DNA from: CAZJBP01 sp964544115
GTDB taxonomy: Bacteria > Verrucomicrobiota > Kiritimatiellia > UBA8416 > JADHWI01
Assembly: GCA_964544115.1 (NCBI GenBank)
Contig: CAZJBP010000210.1
Coordinates: 1 to 5,833 of the forward strand
Direction of reading: 5' to 3'
Length of the DNA stretch: 5,833 nt
Below, in pieces: positions 1 to 5,833 of this stretch. The notes under the pieces are model-generated. The model saw nothing but the letters and a program-made list of their open reading frames with translations. It made no database searches and was not told where the DNA came from. How positions within the stretch are numbered: position 1 is the first letter of the stretch; every line of letters starts with the position of its first letter. The position numbers and the translations under genes are program-made.

Positions 1-58
1 GCGTTCCGTTGATATAAAACGCCTTCATACCCTTGTTCCCCTGATTTTTCTTCTGCAT
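1..58 (-). CDS. Start of an unidentified downstream gene (5' part only)
   Basis: An open frame starts with ATG at 58-56 and runs without a stop to the left edge, giving 19 codons that begin MQKKNQGNKG. A GGAG Shine-Dalgarno core lies at 68-65, six bases before the ATG, and the start follows the stop of the preceding flavoprotein gene by 12 bases. This fits a further member of the same operon. A second in-frame ATG at 28-26 (MKAFYINGT) is a possible alternative start. The visible residues are too few to identify a family. The usual flavin-binding glycine motif is not seen, but it could still lie further in. Base composition drops here to about 43% G/C over the first 70 bases. The start is moderately supported; the function is unknown. 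Confidence 0.55.
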   Translation of the reverse strand, partial: MQKKNQGNKGMKAFYINGT

Positions 59-64
59 AGAAAA

Positions 65-68
65 CTCC
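65..68 (-). promoter_or_regulatory. Ribosome binding site for the left-edge partial gene
   Basis: On the minus strand the sequence reads GTGGAG followed by six bases and then ATG at 58. The GGAG core falls in the 12-base gap between the stop at 71 and the start at 58. It is the main reason for calling the first ATG as the start of the partial gene. Confidence 0.5.
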
Positions 69-70
69 AC

Positions 71-1363
71 TTACAATCCCTCTCCCAAATGACCCAACCG
101 ATTCGCCAGGACTTTATCCTGAGGCACCGGGTTCCCTAGTTCCTGTCTTATATCCGCCGCCTTGACATCCCGCAGGGCGATTCCCTCCCGACAGGCCATC
201 GCGGCCGCAAGGCCAGCCGCCTGCCCCAGCAGGCAACCGGTCGCCATGATCCGGGTCGAGGACAGCGCCACCCGTGTGGCCGAAAAGCAACGGCCGGCGA
301 CCAGCGCATTCGCAAGGTTTTTCACCATCAGACATCCGTACGGAATCTGGTAGGGAGGCATGACCTCCTTGGCGATGGCCGCGGAGTCGAGGGGAAAACA
401 CCCGTGCGCAATGGCGTCCGGAAAGCGCCGGCCGGCCCGCAGGTCATCGGCCGTCAACACATACTCCCCTTCCACCCGCACGCTGTCCCGCAGCCCCAGC
501 ATGGCCGCGGAATAGGCGAACACAGTGTCCTTCCCCTGCTCCGTCTGCTGGAAATGACGGACGAATTCGGGGATGCGGCGGCGGAACGCGCGACCGGCGT
601 CGGAATAGCCAAGCCCGGTGGACGTGTCGAACCCGCCGTCCGGCCACCACATTTTCAGGCCGGTCCGCCCGGGTTCCCGCCAGACCGAATACCGGGGCGC
701 CGGCGCGCCCGGTTCCAGGCGTGTCACGGCTTGCGGGCGAGGATGCGCCGCGGGTTGCACGAAGATCATGTGACTGGGGGGAATGGACTGCGGATGCTCG
801 CCGTCCGGAGGCAACACCCCGGCGCCGGCATGGCGGGAAAGGATGCCGTCGCCGGTGGCGTCGATGACCACGCGCGCCGCCACGCGCTGGGTCAGTGAAC
901 GGTTATGCACCAGGACCGCCCGAACCCGGCCGTCCTCGACTTCCGCGCCGATGACGTCGGTGGCCAGCAGCAGATGGACGCCGTCGCGTTCGGCCAGTTC
1001 CTGCAGGACGAGCGCCAGCACATGATGATCGAACGTGTGATTGAAGAAAGGCGGGGTTCTACCGACACGCCAGCCGTTTGTTTCTCCGATGGCTCCGTAG
1101 GCCGCCAGTCCGGCCCAGATGTCATCGAACACCCGACCGTGGCCGGCAGGCAGTGTGTCATCACCAAAGCAGAAGTTCCCCACCCCGCCACTGGTGCCAA
1201 GGCCGCCCAGGATTTCCAGCCGCTCCACCAGCAGGGTGCGTGACCCGGCGCGGGCCGACGCACAGGCGGCGCCGACGCCGGCCATTCCGCCGCCGCACAC
1301 CACGACGTCGTAATCGCCTATCAACGGCGGATTTCGCTCTTGAGGGGATCGTCCCTGCGTCAT
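71..1363 (-). CDS. FAD-dependent oxidoreductase, 430 aa (fifth in array)
   Basis: This is a predicted soluble flavoprotein that would use FAD to oxidise or reduce an unidentified substrate. A Rossmann FAD-binding segment begins at about residue 16, with YDVVVCGGGMAG (18-29) and the ribose-binding acidic residue E47 in LLVERLE, followed by LGG (52-54). Other family landmarks follow in order: IDATGDG (167-173), LGLRDSVRVEG (289-299), IPYGCLMV (340-347), the second FAD contact ALVAGR (353-358) and GQAAGLAAA (380-388). No signal peptide or membrane segment is visible. The ATG at 1363-1361 overlaps the upstream stop as ATGA, with a modest AGGGGG purine stretch (1377-1372) before it, so translation is probably coupled. 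It keeps the canonical ATGD motif but lacks the C-terminal tail shared by the two genes upstream, so it is a more distant paralog. Family assignment is strong; the substrate is unknown. Confidence 0.93.
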   Translation of the reverse strand: MTQGRSPQERNPPLIGDYDVVVCGGGMAGVGAACASARAGSRTLLVERLEILGGLGTSGGVGNFCFGDDTLPAGHGRVFDDIWAGLAAYGAIGETNGWRVGRTPPFFNHTFDHHVLALVLQELAERDGVHLLLATDVIGAEVEDGRVRAVLVHNRSLTQRVAARVVIDATGDGILSRHAGAGVLPPDGEHPQSIPPSHMIFVQPAAHPRPQAVTRLEPGAPAPRYSVWREPGRTGLKMWWPDGGFDTSTGLGYSDAGRAFRRRIPEFVRHFQQTEQGKDTVFAYSAAMLGLRDSVRVEGEYVLTADDLRAGRRFPDAIAHGCFPLDSAAIAKEVMPPYQIPYGCLMVKNLANALVAGRCFSATRVALSSTRIMATGCLLGQAAGLAAAMACREGIALRDVKAADIRQELGNPVPQDKVLANRLGHLGEGL

Positions 1364-2799
1364 CGCGGAAACCCCCTATCGCCGCCTGCACGCGGAATGT
1401 TTTTCAGACTGTCGAATGCCGGCTCAACATCACGATCCCGTTCCAGTTGGCGCACCAGCACGGCGGGATCCAGTTCACGGGGTGTCACCCCCGCTCGCAG
1501 GCTGAGCGCAGCCGCCGTGCCTGCCGCCTGCCCGGTCGACTGGCAGGTCTGCTGGATGCGCAGGGACGCCTGGGCTGTCCGCTCGGCGGAAAGGCAGCGC
1601 CCGCCCACCAGCAGGTTGTCGACACCGGCGGCCACCAGGCAGCCATAGCGGATATCGAAATAGTCGCCCGCCAGCATCCTGGCCTTGCGGGCCTGGTATG
1701 CCGGCGATTCGCGATCCACGGCCGGGGCGCTATAACTCTCCGCTGGCCAGATATCGATGTCCCAGGAACTGCGCGCAATGCCGTCCGGGTATTTGCGGAA
1801 CCCCAGCGCATCTTCGCCACTCGCGGTTGCCATGCCCTGGACGCGACGGCTGTCACGCAGACCGATGTGGGCATTGGTATCGAGCAGGTAGGCGTGCTCA
1901 TACCCGGGGGCACATCGCTTCAGCGCATCGGCACATTGCCAGGCCTGTTCCCGCCCTTCGCGTTCGGCGCGCGTCAGCGCCCAGGGATCAAGGGGATCAA
2001 TCCGCAGCACGCGGCTGGCAAACACGTTCATCTCCGTCCGGTGAGGCATCACGCTCGGGTGCACCCAGGAGGCCATCCCGTAGTTGATGCCGCGACCGTT
2101 GGCCAGGACCGGCGTGTCATACTCGCCCCGGGCCATGGCGGTTGCCACGGCTTCCCGTGCCGCCTGGATCGCTTCCGACGGGTAGCCGCCTTCCGGCCAC
2201 CGGACGTTGCCCATGCGGAAGACCTTGGTCAGCGCCTGGCCCCAGGGATTGGCGCCGTCGCCCTGCTCCCAGGGAACGCCCGCCGACGCGCAAACGGCCC
2301 CATCCGCCGTGCAATCGATGACCCGCTTGGCCAGGATCGCCTGTCGCCCGGCCTTCGTCTCGACCGTGACGCCGCGGCACACGCCCTCTTCGATGATCGC
2401 ACCGGCAACCCAGGCATGCAGCAACTGCCTGGCCCCCGCCGCCGCCAGCAGGTCGTCCCAGGCGTATTTGACCACCTCCGGGTCAACCCCGCTGCGGAAC
2501 TGCGGAGGTTTCCCGACCAACTCGCAGACGCCGCCGCGCTTCCTAAGCGCGCGGATCCAGTCATGCCAGACACCCTGGAAATCCACCCCGTTGGTGCTGA
2601 GGATATGGCTCACCAGTTGCGACACCGTCGCCCCGCCCAGGTAGCCGTCCTTTTCAATGAGCAGGGTATCCGCCCCCAGGCGCGCCGCCGCAAGGGCCGC
2701 GGCACAGCCCGCCGCGCCGCCGCCGCACACCGCAACATCGCATTCCCCGAGTACGGGCAGTATGCGACCCGGCTCATGATAGGTTCCGCCCGTCATCAT
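1360..2799 (-). CDS. FAD-dependent oxidoreductase, 479 aa (fourth in array)
   Basis: This is a predicted cytoplasmic flavoprotein of the same family as its neighbours, substrate unknown. The FAD-binding motif is DVAVCGGGAAG (21-31), followed by acidic E49 in LLIEKDGYLGG (46-56). Also present are IGLRDSRRVQG (312-322), IRYGCLVA (383-390), LLVGGR (396-401) and TGQAAGTAAA (422-431). The usual ATGD motif reads CTAD here (163-166), replacing its alanine and glycine. The central region (about 170-310) includes a segment around residues 232-274 (MNVFASRV, DPLDPWA) for which the sister gene upstream has a much shorter counterpart. The start is ATG 2799-2797, overlapping the upstream stop as ATGA and preceded by AAAGGAG at 2813-2807. 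An immediately following ATG (2796-2794) would remove one residue. The closest relative in the window is the gene at 2796-4100. Family assignment is strong. Confidence 0.93.
   Translation of the reverse strand: MMTGGTYHEPGRILPVLGECDVAVCGGGAAGCAAALAAARLGADTLLIEKDGYLGGATVSQLVSHILSTNGVDFQGVWHDWIRALRKRGGVCELVGKPPQFRSGVDPEVVKYAWDDLLAAAGARQLLHAWVAGAIIEEGVCRGVTVETKAGRQAILAKRVIDCTADGAVCASAGVPWEQGDGANPWGQALTKVFRMGNVRWPEGGYPSEAIQAAREAVATAMARGEYDTPVLANGRGINYGMASWVHPSVMPHRTEMNVFASRVLRIDPLDPWALTRAEREGREQAWQCADALKRCAPGYEHAYLLDTNAHIGLRDSRRVQGMATASGEDALGFRKYPDGIARSSWDIDIWPAESYSAPAVDRESPAYQARKARMLAGDYFDIRYGCLVAAGVDNLLVGGRCLSAERTAQASLRIQQTCQSTGQAAGTAAALSLRAGVTPRELDPAVLVRQLERDRDVEPAFDSLKNIPRAGGDRGFPR
1434..1566. 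repeat. Intragenic direct repeat, copy 1 (paired with 2870-3002)
   Basis: This 133-base stretch encodes much of the conserved C-terminal region of the 479-residue flavoprotein. It aligns without gaps to 2870-3002, with 17 mismatches counted by hand (about 87% identity). The identity includes an uninterrupted run of 22 bases starting at 1497 and 2933. It is best explained as homologous coding sequence from gene duplication, possibly kept similar by gene conversion, rather than as a mobile repeat. Confidence 0.85.
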
Positions 2800-4100
2800 T
2801 CTGCGGCTCCTTTCCCGCCGCCCACGGTTGGAATCGATTTCAGTAATTCGAAAGCGGGTTCAACTTTGCGATCCCGTTCCAGTTGCCGCACCAGCCCGGC
2901 GGGATCAAGCTCGCGCGGCATCACGCCTGCCCGCAGGCTGAGCGCAGCCGCCGTCCCTGCCGCCTGCCCGGTCGCCATGCACGTCTGCTGGATCCGCAGG
3001 GAGCCTTGCGCCAGATAGCCGGAAGACACGGCGCGGCCGGCGACCAGAAGGCCCTGCGCCTTTTCCGGAATCAGGCTTCCATACGGAATGTCGAACCCGT
3101 CGCCGGCCGCCACCTGCCGGCTGCGAATCCGATACTGCTCACTCTTGCTATGGAAAAAGCGATCCGGAATCGGCTCGTCATCCGGCGGGTGCACATCCAG
3201 TTCCCAGGACGAACGCGCGATGCCATCCGCTCGCTTGCGGAACGTCCAGGCGTCCTCGTCTCTGACACGATCCACTCCCTTGACGATGCGCGATGTCCGC
3301 ACGCCAAGATCCGCGGCGGTGGCGACCAGATAGCGGTCCGGGCCGGCGGCGTCTGATTGTTCCCATATTTTACATCGCAGCGCGCGCAGGGCCCGGGTCA
3401 CGGCCCAGGGATCCAGAGGGTCGACCTGCTTGAGATCGCCCCGGCTGAGTTGCTCGGGCCGGTCACCCAGCGTGCCGCCCGTCCCCGGTTCGTGCGCAAC
3501 GGCATGCCCGGCCCGAAAACCCCACTGGGCGTTCAGGGAAACCGCCTGCGGCCAGGGCTTTCCTTCAACCCCCCGGTCCCAGGGAACGCCGGCCAGGTGG
3601 CAAACCAAGGCATGGCCCGTGGCATCGATCACGAGGCGCGCGCGAATCAGTCCCCGCCCCGCCCGGGTGATCACCTTGACGCCCGTGATGCAGGCGCCGT
3701 CCATTTCCACATCGCAGACGGCCGCCTGCAGCAGCAGGTCGGCGCCGGCGGCATCGATCAACTCTTCCCAGACGCGCTTCACCTTCTCGGGATCCACGGA
3801 ACTGCGGAACCACTGCAACTCGTCTTTGTAAAAGGGGCTGGGCGAACGGCGCAGCGGCGCGATGCCGCCGCAAGCCATCAACCGCCGCGCCCAGTCGTGC
3901 CAGACGCCCTGGAAGTCGATGCCGTTCGTACTGAGAACGACGCCTACCAGTTGCGATACCGTGGCCCCGCCCAGGTAACCGTCCTTCTCGATGAGCAGCG
4001 TGCGGGCGCCGTGACGGGCCGCTGAGATGGCCGCCGCGCACCCGGCCGGACCGCCCCCGCAGACCACCACATCGAATTCCCCCAACAGAGGCTCATCCAT
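2796..4100 (-). CDS. FAD-dependent oxidoreductase, 434 aa (third in array)
   Basis: This is a predicted cytoplasmic flavoprotein, closest sister of the 479-residue protein downstream. The FAD-binding motif is FDVVVCGGGPAG (9-20), then E38 in LLIEKDGYLGG (35-45). The stretch with LSTNGIDFQGVWHDW (56-70) and RSSVDPEKVK (99-108) is shared with the sister. Later landmarks are IDATGHA (158-164), LGVRTSR (265-271), IPYGSLIP (338-345), LLVAGR (351-356) and TGQAAGTAAA (377-386). Two oddities stand out: the aspartate of ATGD is histidine (H163), and the middle is about 37 residues shorter between this motif and DPLDPWA (227-233) than in the sister, missing most of the strand-rich segment with its MNVFASRV-like sequence. 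The reading frame is intact, so this is not decay. The ATG at 4100 overlaps the upstream stop by 8 bases and has GGAGG six bases ahead. Substrate unknown. Confidence 0.93.
   Translation of the reverse strand: MDEPLLGEFDVVVCGGGPAGCAAAISAARHGARTLLIEKDGYLGGATVSQLVGVVLSTNGIDFQGVWHDWARRLMACGGIAPLRRSPSPFYKDELQWFRSSVDPEKVKRVWEELIDAAGADLLLQAAVCDVEMDGACITGVKVITRAGRGLIRARLVIDATGHALVCHLAGVPWDRGVEGKPWPQAVSLNAQWGFRAGHAVAHEPGTGGTLGDRPEQLSRGDLKQVDPLDPWAVTRALRALRCKIWEQSDAAGPDRYLVATAADLGVRTSRIVKGVDRVRDEDAWTFRKRADGIARSSWELDVHPPDDEPIPDRFFHSKSEQYRIRSRQVAAGDGFDIPYGSLIPEKAQGLLVAGRAVSSGYLAQGSLRIQQTCMATGQAAGTAAALSLRAGVMPRELDPAGLVRQLERDRKVEPAFELLKSIPTVGGGKGAAE
2807..2813 (-). promoter_or_regulatory. Ribosome binding site for the 479-aa gene
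   Basis: The minus strand reads AAAGGAG, seven bases before the ATG at 2799. It lies inside the last codons of the upstream gene. This favours the first ATG of the ATGATG pair and suggests that the downstream gene has its own initiation signal in addition to coupling through the ATGA overlap. Confidence 0.7.
2870..3002. repeat. Intragenic direct repeat, copy 2 (paired with 1434-1566)
   Basis: This is the counterpart of the 133-base stretch in the next gene of the operon, at a constant offset of 1436 bases with no gaps. It encodes the shared C-terminal region containing SLRIQQTC, TGQAAGTAAALSLRAG and LVRQLERDR. Differences are scattered, with clusters at 2910-2929 and around 2975-2978. Confidence 0.85.
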
Positions 4101-5469
4101 GGAGCGCCTCCAGGTCCACGATGGCTCCCTGTTTGCGCAAAGCCTCGCGAAGCGCCGTCACATCAACCTGCGCAAAGGCCTTCTTCTGCCTGACAACCTG
4201 ATCTGCGGAAAGTCCCGCCGCTTCACCCATCGCCATCACCGGGGCCATCACGCGCAGCGGGCCCAGCACCTCCCGCTCAACGCTCACCGAGCGCCCGGGG
4301 CAGATCAGGTTGTCGATATCCTGCGGCACGAGGATGCGGTACGGGATCGGCGTCACCGGCGGCTTCGGCTTGCCGTGCATCGGCTGGTAGGACGGATGCT
4401 TGGGGTCGGCCAAGTCCCAGTAGTAGCTGGACAGGCCGATCGTGTCGGCAAACGGGCGACCGGCGATCACGTCGTCCACGGTCAACCGGTACCGGCCGTG
4501 GATACGACGCGTTTCCCGGACTCCGAGCATCGGCGCGATGGATTTGATCCGCACATTCGAAAAACCCGGCATATGCTCGCGCAGGAATCCGATCAGCCAT
4601 TCGATCTCGGCACGGCCCTGCTGCATACCCAGGGTCAGGGATGCCCCGTCGGTGCCGTCGATGTCGCACACCCGGGTCGTGTTGAGCATCATCACGCCCT
4701 TCTCGGTGAGCTGAACGCAGATAAAGATGTCCGCATTCTGGGTCCAGGAACCCTCGGCCCTCTTGCGCTTGATGAACTCACGCATGCGCGGTTCATCGTG
4801 CTCGTAGACGTAGCCGGCAAAGGAGTCCTGGTCGACATTGTCGACGTGCACTTCGAGCGTCACGGCGGTCATGGCGTGATCGTCGTCGCGCCCCTTGTCG
4901 TACGGGCATCCGGCGAGCGCGGCGATGTCGGCGTCACCGGTCGCATCAATAACGGCGGTTGCCTCCACCGCCTGCAGGCCGCTCTTGTTGTGAAAAATGA
5001 GGTGGCGGATCGCGTTGCCGTCCTTCACGATGTCGACTACCCGCGTGTTAAGCAGGACATCGACCTTATCCGCGGCCATCTTGCGGTCGAGGTAGCCGGC
5101 CATCCGGTAAGGGTCGAAGGGGATGCCGTGCAGCAGCCCCTTGTGCCATCCGTGCGGGGTATACTTTGATGGTGGATCCGTGTCCCGCGGAATCAGGGCG
5201 AACCCCCCGGCCGCGGCCTCTTCCGACAGCTCTTTGAAGATCCCGCCAACCACCCACCTGCCATCTTCGAACCGTCCGCCCAGCCAGTGCGAGACCAGTC
5301 CGGATGTCCCGGTGCCGCCGAGTTGGCCCTGGTTCTCGAGCACCAGCACGCGGAGTCCCTGCCGCGCGGCGGCGAGGGCGGCCGGACAACCCGCGGTCCC
5401 GCCGCCGCAGACCACCACATCGTAGTCGCCGATGACCGGCACATCCTGACTGATTCGAATCGTTTTCAT
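4093..5469 (-). CDS. FAD-dependent oxidoreductase, 458 aa (second in array)
   Basis: This is a predicted cytoplasmic flavoprotein with the most canonical family layout in the window. It has YDVVVCGGGTAG (16-27), acidic E45 in LVLENQG, LGGTGTSG (50-57), the substrate-side segment with FDPYRMAGYLDRKM (118-131), and IDATGDADIAALAG (174-187). Further on are a strand-rich middle ending GVMMLNTTRV (258-267), MLGVRETRRIHGRY (314-327), IPYRILVP (375-382), LICPGRSVS (388-396), MGEAAGLSA (414-422) and a closing LREALRKQGA (440-449). No signal peptide is visible. The start is ATG 5469-5467, with a GAAGG purine stretch at 5481-5477, ten bases after the upstream gene's stop. Motif 388-393 reads CPGR where the paralogs read VAGR or VGGR, and GEAAG replaces GQAAG. 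Both are modest variants. Family assignment is strong; the substrate is unknown. Confidence 0.93.
   Translation of the reverse strand: MKTIRISQDVPVIGDYDVVVCGGGTAGCPAALAAARQGLRVLVLENQGQLGGTGTSGLVSHWLGGRFEDGRWVVGGIFKELSEEAAAGGFALIPRDTDPPSKYTPHGWHKGLLHGIPFDPYRMAGYLDRKMAADKVDVLLNTRVVDIVKDGNAIRHLIFHNKSGLQAVEATAVIDATGDADIAALAGCPYDKGRDDDHAMTAVTLEVHVDNVDQDSFAGYVYEHDEPRMREFIKRKRAEGSWTQNADIFICVQLTEKGVMMLNTTRVCDIDGTDGASLTLGMQQGRAEIEWLIGFLREHMPGFSNVRIKSIAPMLGVRETRRIHGRYRLTVDDVIAGRPFADTIGLSSYYWDLADPKHPSYQPMHGKPKPPVTPIPYRILVPQDIDNLICPGRSVSVEREVLGPLRVMAPVMAMGEAAGLSADQVVRQKKAFAQVDVTALREALRKQGAIVDLEALHG
4107..4111 (-). promoter_or_regulatory. Ribosome binding site for the 434-aa gene
   Basis: GGAGG on the minus strand lies six bases before the ATG at 4100, inside the coding end of the 458-residue gene. 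It supports the 8-base overlapping start. The ATG four bases further in is out of frame. Confidence 0.75.
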
Positions 5470-5476
5470 GTCGAAA

Positions 5477-5481
5477 CCTTC
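5477..5481 (-). promoter_or_regulatory. Ribosome binding site for the 458-aa gene
   Basis: GAAGG on the minus strand is seven bases before the ATG at 5469 and overlaps the stop codon of the upstream gene. It is weaker than the GGAGG and AAAGGAG sites of the next two genes but sits at standard spacing. Confidence 0.5.
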
Positions 5482-5833
5482 ATGGTGGCGTCACCCATTC
5501 CCGGTCGCCGCGGATCACCAGATTCTGCGGGACCGCCGTCAGAACCGGTTTCAAATCCTTGAATTCCAGCATGCGCGGCTGCGTTCCGCCCCGCGCCGCC
5601 ATCGCCGCCGCCACGCCGGCCGCCTGGCCCAACTGGCCCAGCAGCATCTGCACCCGGTACGAGGCCATGGCCAGGTGCGTGCCGCTCATGTGCTTGCCGG
5701 CCACGAACAGACCGTCCATCCCCTTCGGGATCAACGCCCGGTACGGAATGCCATACGGCTTCGTTTCCGGATAGTCCATGTTGGTTTTGGTTTTACTCCA
5801 GATATCGATGGGCCGTTGCGTGATCAGCACGGA
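5480..5833 (-). CDS. FAD-dependent oxidoreductase, C-terminal fragment (first visible in array)
   Basis: The frame is open to the right edge and encodes the last 117 residues of a protein whose N-terminus lies outside the window. The GTG at 5830-5828 is an internal valine codon, not a start. The fragment carries the C-terminal signature of the same flavoprotein family: YGIPYRALIP (27-36 of the fragment), the FAD-contacting GLFVAGKHMS (41-50), then LGQAAGVAAAMAARGG (68-83). The tail is short and ends REWVTPP. The stop is at 5482-5480. The sequence between IPYRALIP and GQAAG resembles the other four proteins, but the tail does not match any of them, so it is a separate subfamily. Whether it has a signal peptide or extra domains cannot be seen. 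Confidence 0.88.
   Translation of the reverse strand, partial: SVLITQRPIDIWSKTKTNMDYPETKPYGIPYRALIPKGMDGLFVAGKHMSGTHLAMASYRVQMLLGQLGQAAGVAAAMAARGGTQPRMLEFKDLKPVLTAVPQNLVIRGDREWVTPP

Noticed and set aside
1..70. A transcription terminator after the 430-residue gene
   Set aside because: No GC-rich hairpin followed by a T run on the minus strand can be found, and a new start codon with a ribosome binding site follows after 12 bases.
404..898. A 164-codon plus-strand frame
   Set aside because: It lies wholly inside the 430-residue flavoprotein gene on the other strand, and its low-complexity H/R/P/G-rich translation is typical of a shadow frame.
1434..3002. The repeated C-terminal DNA as the ends of a mobile element
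   Set aside because: The two copies lie at equivalent positions of paralogous genes, align codon for codon and have no inverted ends or target-site duplications. Gene duplication explains them.
1078..3018. A 646-codon open frame on the plus strand, opposite three flavoprotein genes
   Set aside because: It is antisense to genes with clear family motifs. Its translation is rich in R, P, A, H and G with no recognisable domain, and long antisense frames are expected in GC-rich coding DNA. It also crosses gene boundaries, as a shadow would.
2796..4100. Possible pseudogene status of the 434-residue gene because of its short middle and altered ATGD motif
   Set aside because: The frame is intact from a good ribosome binding site to a stop that overlaps the next start, all flanking FAD motifs are preserved, and its similarity to the sister gene is in frame throughout.
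4027..5169. A 380-codon open frame on the plus strand, opposite the 458-residue gene
   Set aside because: It is the reverse complement of a well-supported coding region. It has no ribosome binding site that I can defend and no family motif, and its composition mirrors the codon positions of the real gene.

Overview
The window is a fragment of a single minus-strand operon made almost entirely of paralogous FAD-dependent oxidoreductases of the Rossmann-type 'FAD_oxidored' kind (PF12831-like, judged by motif only). Four are complete and a fifth is cut by the right edge. In transcription order (right to left) they are a C-terminal fragment (5480-5833), a 458-residue protein (4093-5469), a 434-residue protein (2796-4100), a 479-residue protein (1360-2799) and a 430-residue protein (71-1363). 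A sixth gene of unknown function appears to start at position 58 and run off the left edge.

Packing is very tight. The spacings, in order, are a 10-nt gap, an 8-nt overlap, a 4-nt ATGA overlap, a 4-nt ATGA overlap and a 12-nt gap. Shine-Dalgarno-like sequences sit at sensible distances from most starts. No promoter, terminator, RNA gene, insertion sequence or CRISPR array is visible, and no stretch over 12 bases lacks a minus-strand reading frame. The operon therefore probably begins beyond the right edge and continues beyond the left.

The two middle genes (1360-2799 and 2796-4100) are the closest pair. Their C-terminal coding DNA is about 87% identical over 133 bases, and a 36-residue stretch near the N-terminus differs at four positions. 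Their central regions, where this fold usually places the substrate-facing part, differ in length and sequence. This looks like duplication followed by divergence of the substrate domain under a conserved FAD scaffold.

The DNA is GC-rich (low 60s percent by eye), except for the first 70 bases (30 G/C of 70). Multi-copy clusters of such flavoproteins are familiar from environmental bacteria of the Planctomycetota/Verrucomicrobiota/Lentisphaerota type and similar polysaccharide-degrading lineages. That placement is an inference from gene content, not a taxonomic identification. All the flavoproteins look cytoplasmic: none of the four complete N-termini has a signal peptide, and each begins a few residues before the dinucleotide-binding motif. 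Substrates cannot be read from the sequence. The array could supply several successive or parallel oxidations of a sugar-, cyclitol- or plant-derived compound, or several subunits of one complex, but neither is shown here.
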